Shown here piece after piece: positions 43,672 to 51,700 of a DNA stretch of 64,000 bases (its first letter is position 1; each line of letters begins with the position of its first letter). Location of the stretch: NCBI GenBank assembly GCA_964242625.1, contig CAXTAO010000002.1, forward strand, positions 165,130-229,129. The letters run 5' to 3'. A model generated the notes under the pieces. That model was not told the DNA's origin. It searched no databases and saw only the letters and a program-made list of their open reading frames with translations. Source of the DNA: JASLDZ01 sp964242625. GTDB lineage: Bacteria; Pseudomonadota; Alphaproteobacteria; Caulobacterales; Caulobacteraceae. Made by a program: the position numbers and the translations under genes.

Positions 43672-44931
43672 CTAGGCCTTCAGCGATCGGCCGAGGCGCA
43701 CCGCCTCGGCCCCGAACCGCGAGCGGAGCGCGTCCACGGCGTGCTCCGCTTTGCGCGCCCGCACCTCCGCTTCGGCGAAGAAGTCCGACACGCCGCCCTC
43801 CGCGGGCTCGAGTTCCGCCAGGCCCGCGCCGATCAGCCGGAAGCGGGCGCCGGTCGCCTCCAACCGCAGCATGGCGCGGGTTTCCGCGAAGAGCACCTGG
43901 GCGGTCTGGGTCGGGGTGGGAAGCGTGCGTCGGCGGGTGAGGAGGCGGAAGTCGGCGGTCTTGAGCTTCAGCGTCACCACGCGCCCGGCCACGCCGCCGG
44001 CCCGCGCCCGGGCCGCCACCTTCTCGCAGGCGGGAAGGAGGCGGTCCTCGAGGTCGGCGATCTCCGACAGGTCCTCGTTGAAGGTCGTCTCGGCCGAGAT
44101 GCCCTTGCGCACCGAGTCCGGTTCGACGCTACGCGCGTCGCGCCCGTGAGCGAGCTCGTAGAGGCGCAGTCCGCCCTCGCCGTAGCGCCGTACGAGCGCC
44201 TTGGGGTCGGCGTCGGCCAACTGGCCGATGCGGGCGAAGCCGTCGCGCTCGAGCGTGCGGGTGAACACGGGCCCCACGCCCGGCAGGAGGCTCACGGGCC
44301 GTCCGCTCAGGAAAGTCCGCGCGTCGGCGGAGCCGATCACCGAGAAGCCGTGCGGCTTGTCGAGGTCCGACGCGATCTTGGCCAGCACCTTATTGGGGGC
44401 GAGGCCCACGGAGACGGTGATGCCGACCTCCCGCGCGATCGCCGCCTGCGCGCGGGCGAGCTGCCAGGCGGGCGGGCCGCCGCCCAGCCGTTCGGTGCCC
44501 GCGAGATCGAGCCAGGCTTCGTCCAGCGAGAGCGGCTGCACGAGCGGCGTCAGCGCGCGCAGGTGGGCCATCACCCGGCGGCTCTCGTGGGTGTACTTGG
44601 CGAAGTCGGGGCGGATCACCACCGCCTCCGGACACAGCCTCAGCGCGCGCGCCATAGGCATGGCCGAGCGGCAGCCGTAGGTGCGGGCGATGTAGCAGGC
44701 GGTGGTCACCACGCCCCGCACGCCGCCGCCCACGATCACCGGCCGGTCGCGCAGCTCGGGACGGTCGCGCTTCTCGACGCTGGCGTAGAAGCTGTCGCAG
44801 TCGACGTGGGCGATCGCCAGCGCGTCGAGCTCGTCGTGGACCAGGAGCCGCGGCGATCCGCAGGCGGGGCAGCGCCCGCCGGGTGCTGCGGCCTCGTCGC
44901 GGCGGAGGCAGTCGCGGCAGAGCCGACGCAC
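43672..44931 (-). CDS. dinB: DNA polymerase IV with N-terminal zinc-ribbon-like segment
   Basis: A 419-residue Y-family translesion polymerase. The catalytic site is clear: IAHVDCDSFYASVEKRDRPE (Asp44), then LSLDEAWLDLAG with the Asp-Glu pair, IASDLDKPHGFSVI, and the little-finger domain ending at GRSLKA. Before it, residues 1-35 hold Cys5, Cys8, Cys21 and Cys24 (RLCRDCL, RCPACG), a CxxC-x12-CxxC that could bind zinc and is absent from E. coli DinB. GTG 44931 gives this form and lies five bases after the upstream HAD stop, supporting the start. Both are in one operon. Confidence 0.93.
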   Translation of the reverse strand: MRRLCRDCLRRDEAAAPGGRCPACGSPRLLVHDELDALAIAHVDCDSFYASVEKRDRPELRDRPVIVGGGVRGVVTTACYIARTYGCRSAMPMARALRLCPEAVVIRPDFAKYTHESRRVMAHLRALTPLVQPLSLDEAWLDLAGTERLGGGPPAWQLARAQAAIAREVGITVSVGLAPNKVLAKIASDLDKPHGFSVIGSADARTFLSGRPVSLLPGVGPVFTRTLERDGFARIGQLADADPKALVRRYGEGGLRLYELAHGRDARSVEPDSVRKGISAETTFNEDLSEIADLEDRLLPACEKVAARARAGGVAGRVVTLKLKTADFRLLTRRRTLPTPTQTAQVLFAETRAMLRLEATGARFRLIGAGLAELEPAEGGVSDFFAEAEVRARKAEHAVDALRSRFGAEAVRLGRSLKA

Positions 44932-44936
44932 GGCGC

Positions 44937-45635
44937 TCAGCCGCCGGGGCCGTGAAGCGCGCGCTCGACGGCCAGGGCGAGCTCGGGCCAGGTGTCGATG
45001 CGCGGGTGGCGGTCGGGGGCGGAGGGGGCCAGCCCCCTCAGCTCGGGATCGGCGACGAGCTGGAACCTCCTCACCTCCGGCGCGGCCTCGGCCACCGAGT
45101 CGAGGTTGGGCAGGAGGTCGTCGACGAAGGCGCAGGGCCCGCCCGCCGCCTCCGCCAGCCGCCGCACCGACGCGCCCTTGAGGCCGTCGCTGAAGACGAG
45201 CGGATAGTCGAGGCCGTTGGCCAGGAGCCAAGCCGAACGCCCCGTGCGGGCCTGGGGCGGCGCGGCGGTCAGGATCACCACCTGCGCACGGCGCGCGAGT
45301 CGCGCCAGTGCCGCGGGCGCGTCGGGCGTGACCGCGAGGTCGCCGCAGCCCTCGGCGAAGAAGCGGTCGAACAGCGCGCGCGCCTCGGCCCGCTCCAGCG
45401 GCTCCTCCACGCCCCGCGCGTACATGGCCCCGAACAGGCGAAAGGTGTCGAGCCGCAACTCGTACCCGCGCGCCTCGAGCCAGGCGCGGAAGCCCCGCAC
45501 GAAGAGCGCCAGCACCTCGTCGACGTCCACGATCACCGCGGCGCGGCGCGGGTCTGCGGCCAGCCCGTCGCAAGCCGCGGCGAGGTCGGCCGCGACCGGA
45601 GGGCTAACACAATCTTCGGAATGGGCGTGCGACAA
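44937..45635 (-). CDS. HAD-family hydrolase
   Basis: A 232-residue haloacid-dehalogenase-like protein. Motif I is AVIVDVDEVLALF with the nucleophile Asp and Asp+2; motif II is VVILTAAPPQARTG; motif III/IV is PCAFVDDLLPNLDSV with an Asp-Asp pair. The cap is small and helical. Substrate unknown; likely a phosphatase. It is immediately upstream of dinB (five-base gap), so they share a transcript, and it is divergent from divK across 81 bases. The first 25 residues are a flexible Ala-rich lead. Confidence 0.85.
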   Translation of the reverse strand: MSHAHSEDCVSPPVAADLAAACDGLAADPRRAAVIVDVDEVLALFVRGFRAWLEARGYELRLDTFRLFGAMYARGVEEPLERAEARALFDRFFAEGCGDLAVTPDAPAALARLARRAQVVILTAAPPQARTGRSAWLLANGLDYPLVFSDGLKGASVRRLAEAAGGPCAFVDDLLPNLDSVAEAAPEVRRFQLVADPELRGLAPSAPDRHPRIDTWPELALAVERALHGPGG

Positions 45636-45716
45636 GGCGGGCCTGATTGGAGCGGGGACTTGCGAGCGGGACGCGCCCGGCCGCCCGTCCTCGCACGGTT
45701 CTCACCACGGGTCATG

Positions 45717-46082
45717 ATGGCCAAGCGCGTGCTCATCGTCGAGGACAACGAGCTCAACATGAAGCTCTTCCACGACCTGCTGGACGCCCAGGGGTACGAG
45801 ACGCTGGAGACCCGCGAGGGGCTCTCGGCGCTGGCCCTGGCGCGCGAGCACCGCCCCGACCTGATCCTGATGGACATCCAGCTGCCCGAGATCTCGGGGC
45901 TCGAGGTGACCAAGTGGCTCAAGGAGGATGACGAGCTGGCCGCCATCCCGGTGATCGCCGTCACCGCCTTCGCCATGAAGGGCGACGAGGAGCGCATTCG
46001 GCAGGGCGGCTGCGAGGCCTATATCTCCAAGCCGATCTCGGTGGGTTATTTCCTCGAGACCGTGCGCAAGTTCCTCGACTGA
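45717..46082 (+). CDS. divK: Cell-cycle response regulator DivK
   Basis: DivK is the essential single-domain regulator that links the kinases PleC and DivJ to CckA-CtrA control. The 121 residues follow Caulobacter DivK nearly letter for letter in KRVLIVEDNELNMKLFHDLL, ILMDIQLPEISGLEVTKWLK and GDEERIRQGGCEAYISKPIS. The phospho-acceptor is Asp53, which supports the second of two tandem ATGs (45714 and 45717) as the start, since it gives the same numbering as in Caulobacter. It lies 23 bases before pleD, the same operon order as in Caulobacter. Confidence 0.95.
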   Translation: MAKRVLIVEDNELNMKLFHDLLDAQGYETLETREGLSALALAREHRPDLILMDIQLPEISGLEVTKWLKEDDELAAIPVIAVTAFAMKGDEERIRQGGCEAYISKPISVGYFLETVRKFLD

Positions 46083-46105
46083 CGCGCCGCTAGGTTGGTG
46101 ATCGC

Positions 46106-47470
46106 ATGAGCGCCCGCATCCTCGTCGTCGACGACATCGAGACCAACGTGCGCCTGCTCGAGGCGAAGCTCGCGGCCGAATACTACGAAGTCTCCACGGC
46201 CCGCGACGGCCCGCAGGCATTGTCCGCGGCCGTCAAGGAACGGCCCGACATCATCCTCCTCGACATCATGATGCCCGGCATGGACGGTTTCGAGGTGTGC
46301 CGCCGGCTCAAGGCCGATCCGTACACCCGCCACATCCCCGTGGTGCTGGTCACCGCGCTCGACGGTCGGCGCGACCGGCTGAACGGGTTGGAGGCGGGCG
46401 CCGACGACTTCCTGACCAAACCGATCGACGACGTGGTGCTCTTGGCGCGCGTGCGCTCGCTCACCCGCTTCAAGATCACGCTGGACGAGCTGCGCGCGCG
46501 CGAGGCGTCGGGCCGGCGGATCGGGGTCATCGAGAGCGTCGGCCAGAGGCTCGGCGGCGGCGGCGGTCGCGTGGTGATCGCCGACGACAACCTGCACCAG
46601 TCGCGCCGCATGGCGGCCGAACTCGCGAGCGAGCACCGGCCGGTGGTCGAGGCCGAGGCCGAACGCGCGCTCCTGGCGGTGCGCGCGCGGTCCGACCTCC
46701 TCGTCGTCAACCTGGCCGCCGAGAGCTTCGACGGACTGCGGCTGATCGCGCGCACCCGCGCCGACGAGAGCACGCGCGGCCTGCCGATACTGGCGGTGTT
46801 CGAGCCCACAGAGCGCGCCCGCGCGGTGAAGGCGCTGGAGATCGGGGCGAGCGACCTCATCGCGCGCCCGGTCGACGCCGAGGAGCTGGCCGCCCGCGTG
46901 CGCACGCTCGTGCGCCATAAGCGCTACACCGACCTCCTGCGGCAGAACCTCGACCAGTCGCTGGAGCTCGCGGTCACCGACCCGCTCACGGGCCTGCACA
47001 ACCGCCGCTACATGGCGGGGCAGCTCGGAGGCCTCGTCAAGCGCGCGACCTGCGGCGGCGACCCGGTCGCCTGCCTCCTGATCGACGTGGATCACTTCAA
47101 GCGCGTCAACGACACCTACGGCCACGACGTGGGCGACGAGGTGCTGCGCGAGTTCGCGGTGCGCCTCGCCTCCAACGTGCGCGCGGTCGACCTCGCCTGC
47201 CGCCACGGGGGCGAGGAGTTCGTGGTGATCATGCCCGACACCAAGCTGGAGGACGCGCTGCGCATCGCCGAGCGTCTGCGCTCCAGCGTGTCGGGCTCGC
47301 CGTTCCGCGTGGCGGGGGCGGATCAGCCGCTGGGCGTGACGATCTCGGTCGGCGTGGCGGTCACCGCCGGCGAGGAGGACACCCCCGAGGCGCTGATCAA
47401 GCGCGCGGACGCCGCCGTCTACCAGGCCAAGCGCGAGGGGCGGAACCTCGTGGTGCCGCGCGCGGCCTAA
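46106..47470 (+). CDS. pleD: Diguanylate cyclase response regulator PleD
   Basis: PleD makes cyclic di-GMP at the stalked pole to drive the motile-to-sessile change. The protein has 454 residues, the same as Caulobacter PleD. Receiver 1 contains VVDDIETN and Asp53 in LLDIMMPGMDGFEV with Lys in DFLTKPIDD; receiver 2 (about 155-285) is a degenerate adaptor; the GGEEF domain has HGGEEFVV at 367-374. The inhibitory I site RxxD is present as Arg359-Ala-Val-Asp362. All residues for phosphorylation-dependent dimerisation, catalysis and product inhibition are thus in place. It follows divK and ends beside a strong hairpin. Confidence 0.97.
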   Translation: MSARILVVDDIETNVRLLEAKLAAEYYEVSTARDGPQALSAAVKERPDIILLDIMMPGMDGFEVCRRLKADPYTRHIPVVLVTALDGRRDRLNGLEAGADDFLTKPIDDVVLLARVRSLTRFKITLDELRAREASGRRIGVIESVGQRLGGGGGRVVIADDNLHQSRRMAAELASEHRPVVEAEAERALLAVRARSDLLVVNLAAESFDGLRLIARTRADESTRGLPILAVFEPTERARAVKALEIGASDLIARPVDAEELAARVRTLVRHKRYTDLLRQNLDQSLELAVTDPLTGLHNRRYMAGQLGGLVKRATCGGDPVACLLIDVDHFKRVNDTYGHDVGDEVLREFAVRLASNVRAVDLACRHGGEEFVVIMPDTKLEDALRIAERLRSSVSGSPFRVAGADQPLGVTISVGVAVTAGEEDTPEALIKRADAAVYQAKREGRNLVVPRAA

Positions 47471-47476
47471 AGGCCG

Positions 47477-47866
47477 TCAGTCCACCCGCGGGCGAGACCC
47501 AGGCGCCGCGGGGCTCGGCGCCTGGGTCTCGGCGGTGGCCAGCCGCAGGGCGCGCAGGTCGTCGGCGATCTGGAACACGGCGACGCAGAACTCGCACGCG
47601 CCGCGCCACAGGAGCCAGAGGATCGCCGCCAGGGCGAGGCCGGCCACGAGCAGCGGCACGCCGAGGAGAAGCCCCTCCGGCACGCCCGAGCGGATCATCA
47701 CGCCCACCGCGCCGCCGACCACGCCGAACGCCACCAGCGCCACTACCGCCAGCCCGCCCCAGTAGATCAGCTGGACGGCCTCCAGCCCCCAGGTGCGGTC
47801 GAGCGTCAGCACGTCCATCCACCCGCCGCGCCGGCGCCTGCGCACCACGGGCGACCCCATCGACAT
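47477..47866 (-). CDS. DUF4282-type membrane protein
   Basis: A 129-residue membrane protein with two long hydrophobic segments (LIYWGGLAVVALVAFGVVGG and LLLGVPLLVAGLALAAILWL) followed by WRGACEFCVAVFQIADDLRA, the conserved end of DUF4282 proteins. ATG 47866 is used; ATGs at 47860 and 47818 are alternatives, the last removing a basic RRRRRGG lead. The C-terminal coding bases form one arm-loop-arm of a 15-base-pair inverted repeat that may terminate pleD transcription. Function is unknown. Confidence 0.75.
   Translation of the reverse strand: MSMGSPVVRRRRRGGWMDVLTLDRTWGLEAVQLIYWGGLAVVALVAFGVVGGAVGVMIRSGVPEGLLLGVPLLVAGLALAAILWLLWRGACEFCVAVFQIADDLRALRLATAETQAPSPAAPGSRPRVD
47493..47531. terminator. 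Perfect 15-bp inverted repeat, likely bidirectional terminator
   Basis: CGAGACCCAGGCGCC and GGCGCCTGGGTCTCG pair perfectly over 15 bases around a nine-base loop, 22 bases after the pleD stop and inside the last codons of the convergent DUF4282 gene. No T run follows on either strand, as is common in this high-GC genome. Its strength and place between convergent genes support a terminator role. Confidence 0.65.
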
Positions 47867-48039
47867 TCCGTCACCGCTCCGCGCTGAGGAGGGGCGCGGC
47901 CCGCGCTCCCTCGTCGCAGCACGGCTAACAGCCGCGCCGCGGCGTGGCAACGTGGCGGAGGGGGGGAGCGGGGCGCGGCTCGCGCCCGGCGAAATCGCGC
48001 CTAGATTAGCGGCCCCGCCGCTGACCGGAGCCTCCACCC

Positions 48040-49056
48040 ATGCCCGACGCCGCCGCTCCGAACGCCAGACCCGTGCGCGTGGCGATCATCGGCTCCGGCC
48101 CGGCGGGCTACACCGCCGCCATCTACGCCGCGCGCGCCGCGCTGAAACCCGTGCTGGTCAGCGGGCTGGAGCCGGGCGGCCAGCTCACCATCACCACCGA
48201 CGTGGAGAACTACCCGGGCTTCGCCGAGACGATCCAGGGCCCCTGGCTCATGGAGCAGATGCGCGCCCAGGCCGAGCACGTGGGGACCGAGATCCTCGAC
48301 ACGGTGGTCACCTCGGTCGACCTGTCGCGCCGGCCGTTCCGCGTCGAGCTCGACTCGGGCGAGGCGCTCCTGGCCGAGACGGTGATCATCGCCACGGGCG
48401 CCCAGGCGCGCTGGCTGGGGCTGCCGAGCGAAGAGCGGTTCCGCGGCTTCGGCGTCTCGGCCTGCGCCACCTGCGACGGCTTCTTCTACCGCGGCAAGCG
48501 TGTGGCGGTGGTCGGCGGCGGCAACACCGCGGTGGAAGAGGCGCTGTTCCTCACCGCCTTCGCCTCGGAGGTCACGCTGATCCACCGCCGCGACGAGCTG
48601 CGCGCCGAGCGCATCCTGCAGGAGCGGCTGTTCGCCCACCCCAAGGTCAAGGTGGTGTGGAACCGCGAAGTGGAGGAGATTCTGGGCGAACCGGGGGGCG
48701 CGGGCGTCACCGGCGTGCGCCTCAAGAACACGCGCGGCCACGGGGGCGAGGACCTCGCCGCCGACGGCGTCTTCATCGCCATCGGCCACGCCCCCGCCTC
48801 CTCCCTGTTCAAGGGTCAGCTCGCCATGGACGGCGAGGGCTACCTCGAGACCGTGCCCGGCAAGACCGCCACCCTCACCAAGGGCGTCTTCGCCGCGGGC
48901 GACGTCACCGACCATGTCTATCGCCAGGCGGTCACCGCCGCGGGCCAGGGCTGCATGGCGGCGCTGGAGGTGGTGCGCCTCCTCGCCGAGGAGGACCACG
49001 CGCGCGCCCACCACCGGCTGTCGCATCACGAGGCGGAGAAGATCGCGGTCTGGTGA
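48040..49056 (+). CDS. trxB: Thioredoxin-disulfide reductase
   Basis: TrxB reduces thioredoxin with NADPH. The 338 residues show VRVAIIGSGPAGYTAAIYAA (FAD), the redox-active ACATCDGFFYR (Cys-Ala-Thr-Cys), VAVVGGGNTAVEEALFL (NADPH) and GVFAAGDVTDHVYRQAVTAAG (FAD 3' end). Length is slightly above E. coli TrxB (321) owing to a Pro/Ala-rich start and a longer tail ending AEKIAVW. It is a single gene, diverging from the DUF4282 gene across 173 bases and convergent with the MFS gene. Confidence 0.96.
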   Translation: MPDAAAPNARPVRVAIIGSGPAGYTAAIYAARAALKPVLVSGLEPGGQLTITTDVENYPGFAETIQGPWLMEQMRAQAEHVGTEILDTVVTSVDLSRRPFRVELDSGEALLAETVIIATGAQARWLGLPSEERFRGFGVSACATCDGFFYRGKRVAVVGGGNTAVEEALFLTAFASEVTLIHRRDELRAERILQERLFAHPKVKVVWNREVEEILGEPGGAGVTGVRLKNTRGHGGEDLAADGVFIAIGHAPASSLFKGQLAMDGEGYLETVPGKTATLTKGVFAAGDVTDHVYRQAVTAAGQGCMAALEVVRLLAEEDHARAHHRLSHHEAEKIAVW

Positions 49057-49063
49057 GGCGCGC

Positions 49064-50335
49064 TCAGGGCGAGGTCGCGCCCGCCGGCCCGATCGGCGCG
49101 TCGGCGTCTCCGCCGAAGCTCGCGCCGCGCCGCTCGGGGCCGAAGAACGTCACCACCGCCAGGAACACGGCCACCATGCCCGCGACGATCGCCAGCGCCA
49201 GGCCGTAGTTGTTCCCGTGCGCCTCGGCGATGCGGCCCTGCAGTATGGCGTTGCCCGAGGCGATCAGGTTGCCGAGCTGGTAGGTGACGCCCGGGAACGT
49301 GCCGCGCGCCTCGTCGGGCGAGAGCTCGTTCAGATGGATGGGCACCACGCCCCAGGCCCCCTGCACGCAGATCTGCATTAGGAAGCCGCCGAGCCCTAGG
49401 AGCAGCGGCGTCGCCGAGAACGCCCACAGCGGCAGGACGGGCAAGGCCAGCACCGCCGCCAGCGCGATCGCCCGCTTGCGCCCGATCCGGTCGGACAGCG
49501 CGCCGAACATCACTCCGCCCGTGATCGCCCCGATGTTCATGACGATGGTCAGGTTCGACGCCATGGCGTCGGAGAAGTGGTGCTGCACCTTCAGGAAGGT
49601 CGGATACACGTCCTGCGTGCCGTGGCTGAAGAAGTTGAAGCCCGTCATCATCAGGACGGCGAACAGGAACAGCTTCCAGCGCCGGGCGAGCGCGCCGATG
49701 GGGTTGGGCGCCTTCGCGCCTGTGGCGCGGGCGTGGTCGCGCGTGCGCTCCCAGGCCGGGCTCTCGTGCACGCGAGTGCGGATGTAGAGCACCAGGAGGG
49801 CGGGGGCGACGCCCACCATGAACATGCCGCGCCAGCCGATCACGGGCGCGGCGTAGTGGACCACCGCCGCCAGGAGGAAGCCTAGGGCGTAGCCCTCCTG
49901 CAGTATGCCGCTCATCAGCCCGCGGTTCTTGGCGGGTAGGCTCTCGAAGGCGAGCGAGGCGCCGATGCCCCATTCGCCCCCCATGGCGAAGCCGAACAGC
50001 GCACGCAGGATGATGAACACGGTGAAGTTGGGGGCGAAGGCGGTGGCGAACTCCAGCCCCGAATAGAGCAGCACGTCGATCATCAGCACGGGTCGCCGCC
50101 CGAAGCGGTCCGCCAACCATCCGAAGAACAGCGCGCCCGGCGCCCGCAGCATCAAGGTCACCGTCACCGCCGCGAGGATGGCGGAGACCTTCATCTTGAA
50201 GTCGCCGGCGATCTCCTTGGCCACCAGCGTCAGGATGAAGAAGTCGAAGGCGTCGAGCGTCCATCCCAGAAGGCTCGCGGTAAAGGCCGATCGCTGCTCG
50301 CGCGTCAGCTCCGTCCAGCTCCGGAACATCGCCAT
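49064..50335 (-). CDS. MFS transporter, sialate/carboxylate-type (SHS family)
   Basis: A 423-residue transporter with 12 predicted helices. The start LLGWTLDAFDFFILTLVAKEI, the loop ADRFGRRPVLMIDVLLYSG, and the second-half GALSDRIGRKRAIAL are the repeated MFS signatures. The DAFDFF and FGFAMGGEWGIGASLAFES segments match sialate:H+ symporter family members such as JenA and lactate/pyruvate transporters. Substrate is therefore probably a monocarboxylate or sugar acid, by proton symport. It is convergent with trxB and diverges from the cell-wall hydrolase gene. No linked catabolic gene. Confidence 0.85.
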   Translation of the reverse strand: MAMFRSWTELTREQRSAFTASLLGWTLDAFDFFILTLVAKEIAGDFKMKVSAILAAVTVTLMLRAPGALFFGWLADRFGRRPVLMIDVLLYSGLEFATAFAPNFTVFIILRALFGFAMGGEWGIGASLAFESLPAKNRGLMSGILQEGYALGFLLAAVVHYAAPVIGWRGMFMVGVAPALLVLYIRTRVHESPAWERTRDHARATGAKAPNPIGALARRWKLFLFAVLMMTGFNFFSHGTQDVYPTFLKVQHHFSDAMASNLTIVMNIGAITGGVMFGALSDRIGRKRAIALAAVLALPVLPLWAFSATPLLLGLGGFLMQICVQGAWGVVPIHLNELSPDEARGTFPGVTYQLGNLIASGNAILQGRIAEAHGNNYGLALAIVAGMVAVFLAVVTFFGPERRGASFGGDADAPIGPAGATSP

Positions 50336-50482
50336 GCCGCCCGTCTCCGCCCGCCGTTCTTGACTCGGAGCTTGGACCCGCGCGGGATGGGCGACAACGG
50401 TTTGCTAACGCGCGGCCTTCATCTTGCGTGTTAACCCTGTTTCGGCCCGCGTCCGGGGCCGCACCACGTTGCGCGAGGCGCC

Positions 50483-51202
50483 GTGTCGGCCAACACCTTC
50501 ACCTCCGACCCTCGAGCGCTCGCCGCCCTGGCCGCAGCGGGCGCCGTGGCGGGCCTCGGTCTCGGCGCGGCGCTTCTCACCCTGCAGCCGGCGGGGACAG
50601 CGCCGCCCGGCGGCCCGCCTTCAGAACTCCGCGCCACTGTCGGCGCCGAGGCGCCGAGTCTCCGGCCGCGGCTCGCGCCCGACCTGCGCTGGCTGTTCGC
50701 CCTGCCCCGCGCACACCGGGACCTGGCGGCGCTGCACCCCGCCCGGCGCGAACTCGAGTGCTTGGCGGACGCCGTGTACTACGAGGCGCGGGGCGAGCCG
50801 GCGGCGGGACAGGCGGCGGTGGCGCAGGTGGTGCTCAACCGGGCGCGGCGGCCGGGCTTTCCGAAGTCTGTCTGCGGCGTGGTGTTCCAGCGTGCGGGCC
50901 GCGCCTGCCAGTTCTCCTTCGCCTGCGACGGGTCGGTGACGGCTCGGCGCGACATCGCCGCCTGGGGCCGCGCCCGCCGGGTCGCGTCGCTCGCGCTCGC
51001 CGGACGCGCGGTCGACGAGGTGGGCGGCGCCACGCACTTCCACACGGTCACGTCGAGCGCGGCCTGGGGTGCGCGCTTCTGGCAGGTCGCACGCATCGGC
51101 GCCCACGTCTTCTACGGCCGCGGGGAGGCGCGACGTCCGGCGCTGGCCCCCGCCGCGCTCATGACCGAGCCACCGTCGCCGACGGCGCCTCCGGCCAGCT
51201 GA
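50483..51202 (+). CDS. SleB-type cell wall hydrolase
   Basis: A 239-residue protein starting at GTG with a hydrophobic N-terminal segment (LAALAAAGAVAGLGLGAALL) acting as signal anchor. The hydrolase domain (about 85-220) starts ECLADAVYYEARGEPAAGQ, with the catalytic Glu, and continues VAQVVLNRARRPGFPKSVCG and CQFSFACDGS, then THFHTVTSSAAWGARF, all typical of Hydrolase_2/SleB/CwlJ lytic transglycosylase-like enzymes. It probably trims peptidoglycan in the periplasm. It faces two small convergent stress genes across a 22-base palindrome. Confidence 0.9.
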   Translation: MSANTFTSDPRALAALAAAGAVAGLGLGAALLTLQPAGTAPPGGPPSELRATVGAEAPSLRPRLAPDLRWLFALPRAHRDLAALHPARRELECLADAVYYEARGEPAAGQAAVAQVVLNRARRPGFPKSVCGVVFQRAGRACQFSFACDGSVTARRDIAAWGRARRVASLALAGRAVDEVGGATHFHTVTSSAAWGARFWQVARIGAHVFYGRGEARRPALAPAALMTEPPSPTAPPAS

Positions 51203-51203
51203 A

Positions 51204-51225
51204 ACGGCGGGCGCGCGCCCGCCGT
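51204..51225. terminator. 22-base perfect palindrome between convergent genes
   Basis: ACGGCGGGCGC followed by its reverse complement GCGCCCGCCGT, located exactly between the stop of the SleB-type gene (51202) and the stop of the convergent small gene (51225). In RNA it folds as an eight-base-pair stem with a CG-rich loop on either strand, so it likely acts as a shared terminator without a T run. Confidence 0.6.
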
Positions 51226-51425
51226 CAGCGCTTGGTGGCGGGGTCGTGGGTGTGGTGGTCGTCCAGCTCGCCGCCACCGCCCGACACGTGGGAGCGTTCG
51301 CTCGAGTGCGGGCCGGGCTTCAGCGGCGGGTCGCCGTCGCCCCGCTCGTGCGGGGGCGGGGCCTTGTCGGCGTTCTGCTCGGACGATCCCGGGCCGCCCC
51401 AGCGTTCGTTGTTCTTCTCGGGCAT
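51225..51425 (-). CDS. Small hydrophilic protein (second in stress operon)
   Basis: A 66-residue protein rich in Pro, Gly, Asp, Glu and His (GGPGSSEQNADKAPPP, then GELDDHHTHDPATKR). It has no hydrophobic core, so it is likely disordered; the clustered histidines near the C-terminus could bind metal. An AGGA sits about ten bases before the ATG. It follows another small hydrophilic gene by three bases and would share its EcfG-type promoter. No family recognised. Confidence 0.65.
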   Translation of the reverse strand: MPEKNNERWGGPGSSEQNADKAPPPHERGDGDPPLKPGPHSSERSHVSGGGGELDDHHTHDPATKR

Positions 51426-51428
51426 GGC

Positions 51429-51626
51429 TCAGCGGTCCTGCACGTTGGCCTGATGCGACAGGTTCTGGCGCAGGTTGCCCGCGTCGCCCTGCTCGTCGGT
51501 GTTCACGCCCGCGGTTCCGCCCGCGGGGTCGCGCTTGACGTCGGCGTGGCGGTCGGCCGGCGAGTGCTCGCCGACGATCTTGGTGCTCTGCTGGTCGGGT
51601 GGGACGGGCGGGGCGGGGTGGGCCAT
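51429..51626 (-). CDS. Small hydrophilic protein (first in stress operon)
   Basis: A 65-residue protein, rich in Asp, Gln, His, Pro and Asn, ending NLRQNLSHQANVQDR, a tail type I recall in small proteins of Caulobacterales and Sphingomonadales. AGGAG lies eight bases before the ATG, and a GGAAC-N17-GGTT promoter lies just upstream, which supports expression under general stress. It is followed after three bases by a second small hydrophilic gene. Function unknown. Confidence 0.72.
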   Translation of the reverse strand: MAHPAPPVPPDQQSTKIVGEHSPADRHADVKRDPAGGTAGVNTDEQGDAGNLRQNLSHQANVQDR

Positions 51627-51661
51627 GGGAAGGCTCCTGCGGGTGGGAGGACGCACAGTCC

Positions 51662-51687
51662 AACCCGTGCGCCGACGGGCGGGTTCC
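51662..51687 (-). promoter_or_regulatory. EcfG (sigma-T)-type promoter of the two-gene small-protein operon
   Basis: On the minus strand GGAAC (51687-51683), a 17-base spacer, then GGTT (51665-51662), fitting GGAAC-N16/17-[C/G]GTT. The -10 element is 36 bases before the first ATG (51626). It is the second such promoter in the window and again drives a short hydrophilic protein. Confidence 0.72.
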
Positions 51688-51700
51688 GGCCCGGCCCGCC

